Shown here one piece after another: positions 1 through 6,148 of a stretch of DNA of 8,076 nucleotides. The stretch comes from Dehalococcoidia bacterium. GTDB taxonomy: Bacteria; Chloroflexota; Dehalococcoidia; JACVQG01; JAHKAY01. The DNA is taken from the NCBI GenBank assembly GCA_030744635.1, contig JASLQE010000242.1, positions 1 through 8,076 on the forward strand, read 5' to 3'. The position numbers and the translations under genes were made by a program. The notes under the pieces are model-generated. The model was not told the DNA's origin. It was given only the letters and a program-made list of their open reading frames with translations, and ran no database searches. Each line of letters begins with the position of its first letter. Positions within the stretch are counted from its first letter, which is position 1.

Positions 1-1274
1 TCACCGCTGATTCCGGTACCACCTGCTACCCTGAGGTGGACAGGGCACAGAATAGGGGCCAGGACATCATTATCACCGACCATCACTCCTGCACGGATGT
101 GCTGCCCCCTGCCGTGGCCATGGTAAACCCCAAACACCCGGAATCAGCCTACCCGTTCCCCGATCTGGCTGGCGTGGGAGTAGCCCACAAGTTTATGGAG
201 GCCCTGCTGCACAGCCTGGGCAGGGATGAAAGGATTTCTCTATCATTTGACCTGGTAACCCTGGGTACGGTGACCGATGTGGCCCCCATGCGAGGGGAGA
301 ACCGCTATTTTGTCAAACAGGGCCTAAAGATGATACACCATCCCCGTCGCCCGGGCCTCGCCGGGCTTATCGGGCAGGCGCGGCTGGACCCAGCTAATAT
401 AGATACGGAAACTATCGCCTGGGTGCTTGGGCCACGCCTCAACGCCGCCGGACGGGTGGAACATGCCTCCCTAAGCTACCAACTCCTGGTAACAGACGAC
501 CTGGTGGAGGGCCGGCGCATAGCGGCCGAGCTGGAAAAACGCAACCAGGAAAGGCAAAGGCTCACCGAACGGGCACTGACTAAGGCCAGGGAGATGGCCG
601 AGGCCCAAAAGGAAAACCGGCTGCTCCTGGTAGCCAGCCCGGAATTCTCTGTGGGAGTGGCCGGTCTGGTAGCCGGTAAACTGGTTGAGGAGTTCCGCCG
701 TCCAGCCATCGTAGTGCGCTACGGGCCGGATAACTGTCGTGGTAGCTGCCGCAGCATACCGGAGTTCAACATAGTCGGCGCCCTCAACGATTGCTCCAAC
801 CTACTGCACCGCTACGGGGGACACCCCATGGCTGCCGGCTTCAATCTGTCCACCCGCAATCTGGACGAATTCCGCCAGCGTCTGCAAGATAAGGCAGAAA
901 AGGGCATGGACGGAGTGGACCTCCGCCCCCAGCTTAATATCGACGCCGAACTACCCCTAGAACAAGTGGCTGGCACAACCATCAGCTTATGCCAGAGGCT
1001 GGCACCCTTTGGATCAGGCAACCCCTCACCCACCTTCCTTAGCCATGGAGTAGAGGTGATAAACGCACAGCAGGCGGGCGGCAACGGTGAGCACATCCGG
1101 CTCAAGCTCAAGGCCGGGCGCATGACCTGGTCAGCAATCGCCTTCCGTCGCAGCGAAGCGGCACCGCCTGTAGGCACACTGCTGGACATCGTCTACAACC
1201 TCCGGGTGAACCACTGGGGAAGCGAAAGCCATATGGAGCTGAACATCCTGGACATCCAACCATCCACCGGATAG
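1..1274 (+). CDS. recJ: Single-stranded-DNA-specific exonuclease RecJ (5' end missing)
   Basis: RecJ is a cytoplasmic 5'-to-3' single-strand DNA exonuclease of the DHH phosphoesterase superfamily, acting in recombination and mismatch or base-excision repair. The frame is open to the left edge (first full codon at base 3), so the start lies outside the window. Visible in order: the TADSG motif at once, then the metal-binding ITDHH motif (D-H-H codons 78-86); the GPRLNAAGR segment near 450; the DHHA1 domain with RYGGHPMAAGF (GGH at 816-824); and a C-terminal OB-like domain with FGSGNPSPTF near 1010. From the DHH motif to the TAG stop is about 400 residues, which agrees with a usual family length of roughly 560, so the C-terminus looks complete. 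It is transcribed towards the minus-strand genes that fill the rest of the window. No lesions were seen. The family assignment is firm. Confidence 0.96.
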   Translation, partial: TADSGTTCYPEVDRAQNRGQDIIITDHHSCTDVLPPAVAMVNPKHPESAYPFPDLAGVGVAHKFMEALLHSLGRDERISLSFDLVTLGTVTDVAPMRGENRYFVKQGLKMIHHPRRPGLAGLIGQARLDPANIDTETIAWVLGPRLNAAGRVEHASLSYQLLVTDDLVEGRRIAAELEKRNQERQRLTERALTKAREMAEAQKENRLLLVASPEFSVGVAGLVAGKLVEEFRRPAIVVRYGPDNCRGSCRSIPEFNIVGALNDCSNLLHRYGGHPMAAGFNLSTRNLDEFRQRLQDKAEKGMDGVDLRPQLNIDAELPLEQVAGTTISLCQRLAPFGSGNPSPTFLSHGVEVINAQQAGGNGEHIRLKLKAGRMTWSAIAFRRSEAAPPVGTLLDIVYNLRVNHWGSESHMELNILDIQPSTG

Positions 1275-1305
1275 ACCGCAGCCTCCGCATCACCTCAGCC
1301 GGACA

Positions 1306-1377
1306 TCCCGGTGCCACACCACTACGGTGGTCTCTCGGCGGAGGACCACAAGTGCAACCGTCCCTTTAGCACCGGGA
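1306..1377. repeat. Inverted repeat in the recJ convergent intergenic region
   Basis: A perfect 9-bp inverted repeat (TCCCGGTGC at 1306-1314, GCACCGGGA at 1369-1377) encloses a smaller 5-bp hairpin (ACCAC 1318-1322, loop TACG, GTGGT 1327-1331). It lies between the recJ stop and the end of the minus-strand small gene, so RNA from either direction could fold here. There is no long T run beside either arm, so it is not a classical intrinsic terminator. A role in 3'-end formation for the two convergent units is a guess from position. Confidence 0.4.
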
Positions 1378-1418
1378 AAGCCATAAGACGCCCAATCCCT
1401 ACCCGGCTACCCTACCCC

Positions 1419-1541
1419 TCAGGCTACTATCAGCACCACCACGGCAACAATAGCAACCATCATCATCACCGCCATCACCTTTTTGTGCCAGCACCAGCCC
1501 TTGCTGTGGCATCCCTTAACCGGACAAATCATCATCGCCAT
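1419..1541 (-). CDS. Small Cys/His-containing single-pass membrane protein (40 aa, unknown function)
   Basis: This 40-residue reading frame runs from ATG at 1541 to TGA at 1419. The first half contains C6-P-V-K-G-C11-H12 and W16-C17-W18-H19-K-K, a C-x4-C-H-x4-C-x-H arrangement that could bind a metal or take part in thiol chemistry. Residues 22-40 form one very hydrophobic helix of Val, Met, Ala and Ile with no charged residue. By the positive-inside rule the KK at 20-21 would place the Cys-rich head in the cytoplasm. A run of Gs (AAGGGGG) about 8 bases upstream of the ATG is a plausible ribosome binding site. It begins 24 bases after the distal stop of the thioredoxin gene on the same strand, so it probably belongs to the ccdA-tlpA operon. 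I do not recognise the family. The ordered polar head plus helix and the good ribosome binding site argue for a real gene. Confidence 0.6.
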   Translation of the reverse strand: MAMMICPVKGCHSKGWCWHKKVMAVMMMVAIVAVVVLIVA

Positions 1542-1565
1542 AACCCTGACCCCCTTTAATAAGTC

Positions 1566-1622
1566 CTATCGGATAGCTTCAAGCCCGGCCACCATGGCCT
1601 CGTAGGACATCGGCCCCGCCTA
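1566..1622 (-). other. Read-through extension of the tlpA-like gene beyond its in-frame TAG
   Basis: After TAG 1620-1622 the same frame reads AGPMSYEAMVAGLEAIR and ends at TAG 1566-1568. TlpA/ResA proteins normally end in just this way: a strand, a G-P/x-L/M-S turn, then an amphipathic helix. The TAG therefore interrupts the original C-terminus by one codon without shifting the frame. Tyr, Gln, Trp and several other codons are one base away from TAG. Either a nonsense mutation, a sequencing error, or stop-codon read-through would explain it. Confidence 0.75.
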
Positions 1623-2015
1623 CACCTGGCGTACCACCCCGCTGCCGTCTATGAAATACTTGGTGGGCAGGGAAACAACCCGGTAATGTTGGGCCACTGT
1701 GCCCTCATCCAGAACAAAGTTGAAAGACACCCCACTGCTGCGGGTGAACCGCTCTACGATGGCCCGGTCTTCAGCAATGGACACTACCAGCACCTCCACC
1801 CCCATATCCGCACGCTGCTCATAAAGACGCGATAGGTGGGGATAGTCCAGGCGGCAGGAAGGGCACCAGGTAGCCCCAAAGTCCACCAGCACGGGGCGTG
1901 CACGCAGTTCACTAAGAGAGACAGTGGTCCCATCTATCCGGGACAAGGTGAAATCCGGGGCCGTACAGGCAGCAGCCGATAGTAATATGGCGGCTAATAC
2001 AATCATAAATCTCAT
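1620..2015 (-). CDS. TlpA/ResA-like thioredoxin-fold protein, probably shortened by an in-frame TAG
   Basis: An exported thiol-disulfide oxidoreductase of the TlpA/ResA/AhpC-TSA type, expected outside the cytoplasmic membrane and reduced by CcdA. Residues 3-16 form a hydrophobic signal segment followed by Cys17; the preceding SAAA is a poor lipobox, so a lipoprotein anchor is only possible. The active site is W50-C51-P-S-C54, and the cis-proline loop is SLP117T, followed by the YFIDGSG strand. The ATG at 2015 overlaps the TGA that ends the extended ccdA frame (ATGA), a sign of translational coupling. The frame ends at TAG 1620-1622 just after GVVRQV, before the last strand and helix of the fold. 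The same frame then continues for 18 family-like codons (see the separate entry). The catalytic core is intact, so even the short form may fold partly. Function is confident at family level; activity is not. Confidence 0.85.
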   Translation of the reverse strand: MRFMIVLAAILLSAAACTAPDFTLSRIDGTTVSLSELRARPVLVDFGATWCPSCRLDYPHLSRLYEQRADMGVEVLVVSIAEDRAIVERFTRSSGVSFNFVLDEGTVAQHYRVVSLPTKYFIDGSGVVRQV

Positions 2016-2071
2016 CTAGCCACCCCCACGAATATCAACCAGTAGACTATATAGGCACCGGCCAGCAGCTA
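2012..2071 (-). other. Continuation of the ccdA frame beyond its in-frame TAG, ending in the ATGA overlap with tlpA
   Basis: Beyond TAG 2069-2071 the frame reads LLAGAYIVYWLIFVGVAR and stops at TGA 2012-2014. Together with the residues just before the TAG (HRASAGL) this makes the last transmembrane helix expected of CcdA proteins, whose C-termini commonly carry an LAGAY-type helix. The TGA overlaps the tlpA ATG (2013-2015) as ATGA. An exact coupling overlap at this place supports 2012 as the ancestral end of ccdA and the TAG as a later interruption. Confidence 0.75.
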
Positions 2072-2762
2072 TAAACCGGCGCTGGCCCTGTGCACATAGG
2101 GGAGGACCACACGCATCTTACGGGTCAAAGCCCCCTGGAACAGGGCGGCGCTAAGGGTAACCGTAGTCACCACCGCTCCCATATCCAGGCCATAGCTCAC
2201 CATCTGGTATAGCCCCTGGCCGGTACCCGATGTAGCGAAAGAGGTAGCCACCACTGCCAGGAAGATGGGCAAGGTGCAGGTCAGAGATACCAGGACGTAG
2301 GCCACCCCGAAGAGGAAGAAGCCGGGCACGCCCCGGTACTTGGGCAACCTCAGACCGGAGAAGGTGAAACCGCCTCCCTTTAGCCAGAACAGTCCCATTA
2401 CTACCAGCCCCACCCCCAAATACCACACTCAGGGACCGGCTGACCTCCTGTACCAGCAACCCAGCAACCAGGAACAGGACCACAAATCCAGCGGTGACAG
2501 AGCCACCTAACTCCAAGCCCTGCAACCCGCGCGACACGGCTGATACCCGAGCAGGCCCCTCCGCTCCGGTGCCACCCGTTTCCAGCCCCAGATAATAGCC
2601 GACATAAGCGGGAAGCATGGCCAAGCCGCACGGGTTCATGGTAGCCAGCATTCCAGCCAGGAATGCATAGCCCACGGGAAGCAGCGCAAGCAGCTGAGCG
2701 GCACCGGCGCTGAGTCCTTCAAGACTTGCATTCATCTCCTCCAGCCGTTCCTCCAATACCAT
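2069..2762 (-). pseudogene. ccdA: CcdA/DsbD-type thiol-disulfide interchange membrane protein, frameshifted and with an in-frame TAG
   Basis: CcdA carries electrons from cytoplasmic thioredoxin across the membrane to exported thioredoxins, using one Cys in each of two helices. The N-terminal part (2762 down to about 2428) has the hallmark ATMNPCGLAMLPAYVGYYLG, Cys45, and two further helices. The C-terminal part lies in the +1 frame (about 2428 down to 2069). It continues with a WYLGVGLVVMGL helix, the second Cys in SLTCTLPIF, and two more helices. The frames must join between about 2411 and 2428: either one base too many before the GTG at 2428, or one extra G in the five-G run (2413-2417 on the plus strand). 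The first frame runs on out of register to 2151, giving a long false C-terminus. The second frame meets TAG at 2069-2071 inside the last helix. The start is uncertain: ATG 2762 has no clear ribosome binding site, and ATG 2735 is the alternative. Both essential Cys survive, so a sequencing error is possible. Confidence 0.85.
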
Positions 2763-2777
2763 TGTGTGGCAGGGCCG

Positions 2778-2936
2778 GTGGAGGGTAAAGTACGCCAGGC
2801 TACAGAAGGCAGCCGCTGATGTGGGGGGCTACGCGGAAGTGACCGTTGAGAAGCACATGCAAAGCCTAATCGGCAAGCCGGCGTAAAGGACGGGAACAAC
2901 GCCGCCATCGCCGTCATGCGGCTGGGGCTGGTTTAA
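2778..2936 (+). pseudogene. Decayed C-terminal fragment of a LuxR/NarL-type helix-turn-helix regulator
   Basis: LuxR-type HTH domains usually read like EGKSNxEIA..L..S..TVExHxxxIxxKLGVxxR..AxxxAxxxGLV. Here the plus strand gives the same series in pieces. VEGKVRQATEG is at 2778-2810. In the next frame comes AEVTVEKHMQSLIGK (2833-2877). Back in the first frame is GVKDGNNAAIAVMRLGLV, ending at TAA 2934-2936. Restoring one base in the Leu codon near 2878-2882 joins IGK-L-GVKDG exactly. A second shift lies between about 2805 and 2835, perhaps in the six-G run at 2823-2828. Nothing of a receiver or sensor domain remains, and the rest of the HTH is replaced by ccdA on the opposite strand. It is non-functional. 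The assignment rests on motif matching by eye. Confidence 0.55.
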
Positions 2937-2968
2937 AAAGCTACAAAAGGACTGGGGGACTGGGCCAA

Positions 2969-2984
2969 GGCCCGCCAGCGGGCC
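2969..2984 (-). terminator. GC-rich hairpin at the 3' end of lgt, possible terminator
   Basis: A perfect 7-bp GC palindrome (GGCCCGC / GCGGGCC with a CA centre) lies directly beside the lgt stop codon. On the lgt strand it is followed by a second possible stem (GGGCC TT GGCCC) and then, 20 or so bases on, by TTTTGTAGCTTTTT. The T tract is too distant for a textbook intrinsic terminator, but this is the obvious place for the long minus-strand operon to end. Confidence 0.35.
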
Positions 2985-3796
2985 TACTCTACCTCAGCCC
3001 CTACCTCACCTTCCCCTTCACCTACCGGAACACGGGGTGACAGCTTCGCCCGGGCGGCCAGCAAAGGCACGGTGGCCACTACCACCAGCAGGGCAATAAC
3101 CTGCGCCTGGTGCAACCCCAGGAAGAAGGGGTCGTTGATACGAGAGAAGTTGATAAAAAAGCGCCCCGAAGCGTAAAGGGCCAGGTACAGGATAAAGAGA
3201 AAGCCATCCGGCTTCAGCCTTCCCTTGAAGCGATGGAGAACGGCCACTATTACCAGGTTCCACAGTATCTCATATGCCACGGAGGGATGCGTGGGCACGC
3301 CGATGGGGCCATAGGTGTTGGGGTTGGTATAAACGAAGGCCCACGGCACCGAGGTGGCGGCACCGGCAGCGTCCCCGTTGACGACATTAGCCAGGCGGCC
3401 TATGGAGTGGGCCAAAGGTAAGCCTGGGGCCACGACATCCGCCATACGGGGAAATATGGGCAGCTTGTGCACCTTGGAGCCAATCCAAACGGCCAGTGCA
3501 CCCCCCAGAATGGCCCCATAGATGGCCTGTCCCTCCCCACCGAAGACAGCCCGAGGGTTGGCCAGGTAAAAGTCTGCCTGGTCAATGACATGCACCAGCC
3601 GGGAGCCGATTATGCCCCCCGGTATCGCCCACAGGGCCAGCGTAAGCAACGAGTCAACCGACAAACCCCGCCGCCGTGCTTCCCGATGTGCCAGCCACAC
3701 CCCGGTTACCACCGCCGCCATCACCAGCAGGCTGTACCAGCGCAGGGCAAAGAAGCCCATGTGGACGATAACGGGGTCGATATCAATGGTTATCAC
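2984..3796 (-). CDS. lgt: Phosphatidylglycerol--prolipoprotein diacylglyceryl transferase
   Basis: Lgt moves the diacylglyceryl group of phosphatidylglycerol to the lipobox Cys of prolipoproteins, the first step of lipoprotein maturation in the cytoplasmic membrane. I place the start at GTG 3796, giving 270 residues that begin ITIDIDPVIVHMGFFALRWY, the usual Lgt N-terminus. The GTG shares one base with the TAG of the upstream gene, and GGAAGGGAG precedes it by about 8 bases. An in-frame ATG at 3814 would add six residues. About seven membrane helices are present. The family signature appears as GRLANVVNGDAAG (133-145), slightly off the usual GRxGNFxNxExxG: Phe is replaced by Val and Glu by Asp. 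The loop that often reads IHGG is IYGAILGG (92-99). The RFFINFSRINDPF segment is typical. The tail after the last helix is Gly- and Glu-rich. Motif variants do not threaten the call. Confidence 0.95.
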   Translation of the reverse strand: MITIDIDPVIVHMGFFALRWYSLLVMAAVVTGVWLAHREARRRGLSVDSLLTLALWAIPGGIIGSRLVHVIDQADFYLANPRAVFGGEGQAIYGAILGGALAVWIGSKVHKLPIFPRMADVVAPGLPLAHSIGRLANVVNGDAAGAATSVPWAFVYTNPNTYGPIGVPTHPSVAYEILWNLVIVAVLHRFKGRLKPDGFLFILYLALYASGRFFINFSRINDPFFLGLHQAQVIALLVVVATVPLLAARAKLSPRVPVGEGEGEVGAEVE

Positions 3797-5106
3797 TATT
3801 GGTCTCCCTTCCAAGCCTCAAGCACCATCCCGCTCACCTTAAGCCCTAAACGCACGCTGTAGTTCATGCCCCGGTCTTCCGGGTATATCTGGGCAGTGTT
3901 GGCCAAATAGAGCCCGTCTATCGGAGTGCGCAGACCCGGCATCCTGTCTTCGTACCCCGTGTTGACCACCGGCTGGGCGGCACATTCACGAAACAGATGG
4001 TACTCCTCAACCCAAGCGGGGTCAAATTCAAGAGATATTTGTCTCAAATGGGGCAGATAGTGCTCCAGCAGGCCCGCCGCATTTATACCGGTTAGTTGAC
4101 TGTCCGGTGTCATATAGTTGCTTATGTAAAGTAAGTGCTTGCCACTGTAGCGCTCGGCGGGGACCAGGTTTGTATGCTCCACGACGGCCACAAAGGGCAT
4201 CGCACCGCCGGTGTTCAACCAGTAGAACGGCATAAACTGGCGGGACAGCGCCAGCACCAGACATAGTGCGGATAGATACGGAGTCGCCTCCAATTTCCGG
4301 CGGTAGTCATCGGGGACTCCGGCTACCAGGGATAAGAAGGTCGGGGAGGAAACGGTGGCTACCACAGCGTCAAACGACAAGGACATATCCCGTAGCTCCA
4401 CTTCACCTATCCGGTCACCCTGAATAGCCAAGCGCCGCACCGGGTTGTCCACAAATATGTTGCCACCCATCTCCCTTATTGCCTCGGCCAGGGCCTCCAC
4501 CAACCGGTGAAAGCTACCTCTCAAATAGCCCAGCCTCTCACGCTGCATGGCCCTGCCCCGCGAGCCGAGGCGCACCCTGAACCGGCTCCATAGCCAGGCC
4601 ATGCTAATATCTCCGGCGTAGTCACCGAATTTCCCCCGCAGCAGGGGATCAAAGATAACCCGGTACCCCTTACCACCGGTCCTCGGCGGCAGCCACTCGC
4701 TGGCCGTCACCTCCGCCAGGTCACGCCAGTGCGTACGTCGCTGCAGACGCAGCGAGGTCATGCCCACACGCAGCCTGTCGTATAGACTAAGGGGTTTGAA
4801 GCGGAGCAGGTCCAGGGGGGTAGAGAAGGGGTAGGCCCGGCCCTCGCTGAAATAGCCCACCCGGGAAGGTAGCCATTCCAAGTCTGAGGACAGCCCTAAC
4901 TCCTCAGTCATCCCAATCAGATTCGTATCCCCAGCGAATATATGGTGGTAGAAACCCTCCACCCTCTCCCCACCCACGCTGACGGTGCGCACCTGGCCGC
5001 CCAACTCAGGCTCTTTCTCAAACAGGGTTACAGAGCAACCCTTTCGGGCCAGATAGTAAGCCACAGTCAGACCTGTGATCCCACCGCCTATGATACCTAC
5101 CCTCAC
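3796..5106 (-). CDS. NAD(P)/FAD-dependent oxidoreductase, amine oxidase / protoporphyrinogen-oxidase-like family
   Basis: A flavoprotein of the broad amine oxidase, HemY and UDP-galactopyranose-mutase-like group. The preferred start is GTG 5106, overlapping the stop of the upstream gene (GTGA), with GGAGG five bases before it; this gives 436 residues. In-frame ATGs at 5118 and 5154 are alternatives. The N-terminus is a Rossmann FAD fold: VGIIGGGITGL (G7, G9, G12), then VTLFEKEPELGGQVRT, where the acidic residue binds the ribose and the GG motif follows. The C-terminal FAD segment includes IDGLYLANTAQIYPEDRGMN and a final amphipathic helix. No transmembrane helix is evident. Relatives often sit among glycosyltransferases in envelope-glycan or lipid clusters, and the neighbours here fit that. 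The substrate cannot be read from the sequence; heme synthesis is not indicated because no other heme gene is nearby. Confidence 0.85.
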   Translation of the reverse strand: MRVGIIGGGITGLTVAYYLARKGCSVTLFEKEPELGGQVRTVSVGGERVEGFYHHIFAGDTNLIGMTEELGLSSDLEWLPSRVGYFSEGRAYPFSTPLDLLRFKPLSLYDRLRVGMTSLRLQRRTHWRDLAEVTASEWLPPRTGGKGYRVIFDPLLRGKFGDYAGDISMAWLWSRFRVRLGSRGRAMQRERLGYLRGSFHRLVEALAEAIREMGGNIFVDNPVRRLAIQGDRIGEVELRDMSLSFDAVVATVSSPTFLSLVAGVPDDYRRKLEATPYLSALCLVLALSRQFMPFYWLNTGGAMPFVAVVEHTNLVPAERYSGKHLLYISNYMTPDSQLTGINAAGLLEHYLPHLRQISLEFDPAWVEEYHLFRECAAQPVVNTGYEDRMPGLRTPIDGLYLANTAQIYPEDRGMNYSVRLGLKVSGMVLEAWKGDQ

Positions 5107-6107
5107 TCCTCCCTCCATGCCGTAACCTCGTGAATGCGCCTGCGATACCTCCACAGCAGTAACAGCCCCAAGACAGTCGTCGGAAATAGGTGCACAAGGT
5201 GCGCCACCGCAATGTAAGCGGTGGCCACGGATTCCGTCACCTTGAACACCAGCAGCGTTTGTTTGCCAAAATACTCAAAGGGGCCTATGTTGCCGGGCAA
5301 CGCTGGTATTATTTGCACCATGTTAGCTATAGCCACCACCAGCACCACCATATGGAAAGATAAGCCCAAGTCAAAAGCGACCGCTACCATGTAAAACATG
5401 GCCGACTCCGCCAGCAACACCAGGAAGGACAGCAACAAAACCACAGCTATTCTATCCGGGCTGCGCAGAATGCGTAGTCCGGTCAGGCCCAGCCCCACCC
5501 AATCGGCGGTTTTAGACTGCCACCGGATAGGTAAGCGGGTATACGCTGGACTCGCTGCCCTCCTGGCCGCATCGGGAAAGCTTACCAGAAGCCAGAACAT
5601 ACCAAACAGCCCGAAATAGAGTATGGACACCCCGGTGACAATGCCCCGGGCCCAGCCCGGAAGCGGTACAAAAAGTGAGACCACAGCCACAGCAGAAAGG
5701 AGGGCCACGCCATCGAAGACGCTGGCCGCCAGGATGGAGGTGCCGCAGGCCACTTTGCTTATCCGCTCCCTCTCCCCCACCAAATATGCCCGGGCCACGA
5801 ACCCTAACCTGCCGGGAAGAATATTGTTGAGGGCGAAGCCGATGACCACCGGGGAGAAAAGCCGTTGCGGGGAGACACGCCCAATCGGCGCCAAAGAAAA
5901 GCTCCACCGCACCGCCCGCAGCCATAGCCCAACGAAATACGCCGCCACTGCCGGTATCACCAGATAGTAGTTTACCCGAGCCAATACGCTCACCATCTCA
6001 GATAGCTGAGCACCCCGGAAAAAGAAGAAGATAAACGCAGTGGCAAGTATCAGCCCCGGCCAGAACCCCCGCAGTTTTTTTACATATCGGCTAAAGACAC
6101 TCACCAT
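5103..6107 (-). CDS. Flippase-like membrane protein, LPG-synthase TM / UPF0104 family
   Basis: An integral membrane protein of 334 residues belonging to the lysylphosphatidylglycerol-synthase transmembrane family (PF03706), whose members are often proposed to move or modify lipid-linked substrates. Diagnostic segments are NNILPGRLGFVARAYLVG (94-111), followed by SVFDGVALL (129-137), and IPALPGNIGPFEYFG (267-281). About eight hydrophobic helices can be seen, with a basic N-terminus (RYVKKLR) and a basic C-terminus (RYRRRIHE) predicted to be cytoplasmic. The soluble aminoacyltransferase domain of full-length MprF is absent, so lysyl-lipid synthesis is not indicated. ATG 6107 lacks a good ribosome binding site; GTG codons 2 and 4 are alternatives. 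It lies 41 bases after the TIGR03663 gene and overlaps the next gene by four bases (GTGA), so it is co-transcribed with them. Confidence 0.88.
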   Translation of the reverse strand: MVSVFSRYVKKLRGFWPGLILATAFIFFFFRGAQLSEMVSVLARVNYYLVIPAVAAYFVGLWLRAVRWSFSLAPIGRVSPQRLFSPVVIGFALNNILPGRLGFVARAYLVGERERISKVACGTSILAASVFDGVALLSAVAVVSLFVPLPGWARGIVTGVSILYFGLFGMFWLLVSFPDAARRAASPAYTRLPIRWQSKTADWVGLGLTGLRILRSPDRIAVVLLLSFLVLLAESAMFYMVAVAFDLGLSFHMVVLVVAIANMVQIIPALPGNIGPFEYFGKQTLLVFKVTESVATAYIAVAHLVHLFPTTVLGLLLLWRYRRRIHEVTAWREE

Positions 6108-6148
6108 AGTATTGCAACCCAGGTTTCACTACATTCCATCTCACGGAC

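Noticed and set aside
1275..1559. Plus-strand reading frame, in register with recJ, open for about 285 bases after its TAG and containing a His-rich run
   Set aside because: RecJ already has its normal length and C-terminus at the TAG. The His-rich run is the antisense of the GTG/ATG-rich helix codons of the small minus-strand membrane protein, and the rest resembles no RecJ domain.
1620..2071. Pyrrolysine or selenocysteine as the explanation for the in-frame stops
   Set aside because: The stops are TAG, not TGA, which excludes selenocysteine. Neither protein belongs to a known pyrrolysine family, and four other genes in the window end normally in TAG.
2151..2410. Second half of the longer ccdA frame as a genuine novel C-terminus
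   Set aside because: After about 2411 this frame loses its membrane character, while the alternate frame carries the second conserved CcdA Cys and helices, so the stretch is out-of-frame sequence.
2732..2917. 61-residue minus-strand frame upstream of ccdA
   Set aside because: It is rich in Pro, Arg and Ser, lies opposite the LuxR-like remnant and overlaps ccdA. No domain or ribosome binding site was seen.
3110..3862. Plus-strand frames opposite lgt
   Set aside because: They are shadows of the lgt coding sequence, which carries the family signature and a ribosome binding site.
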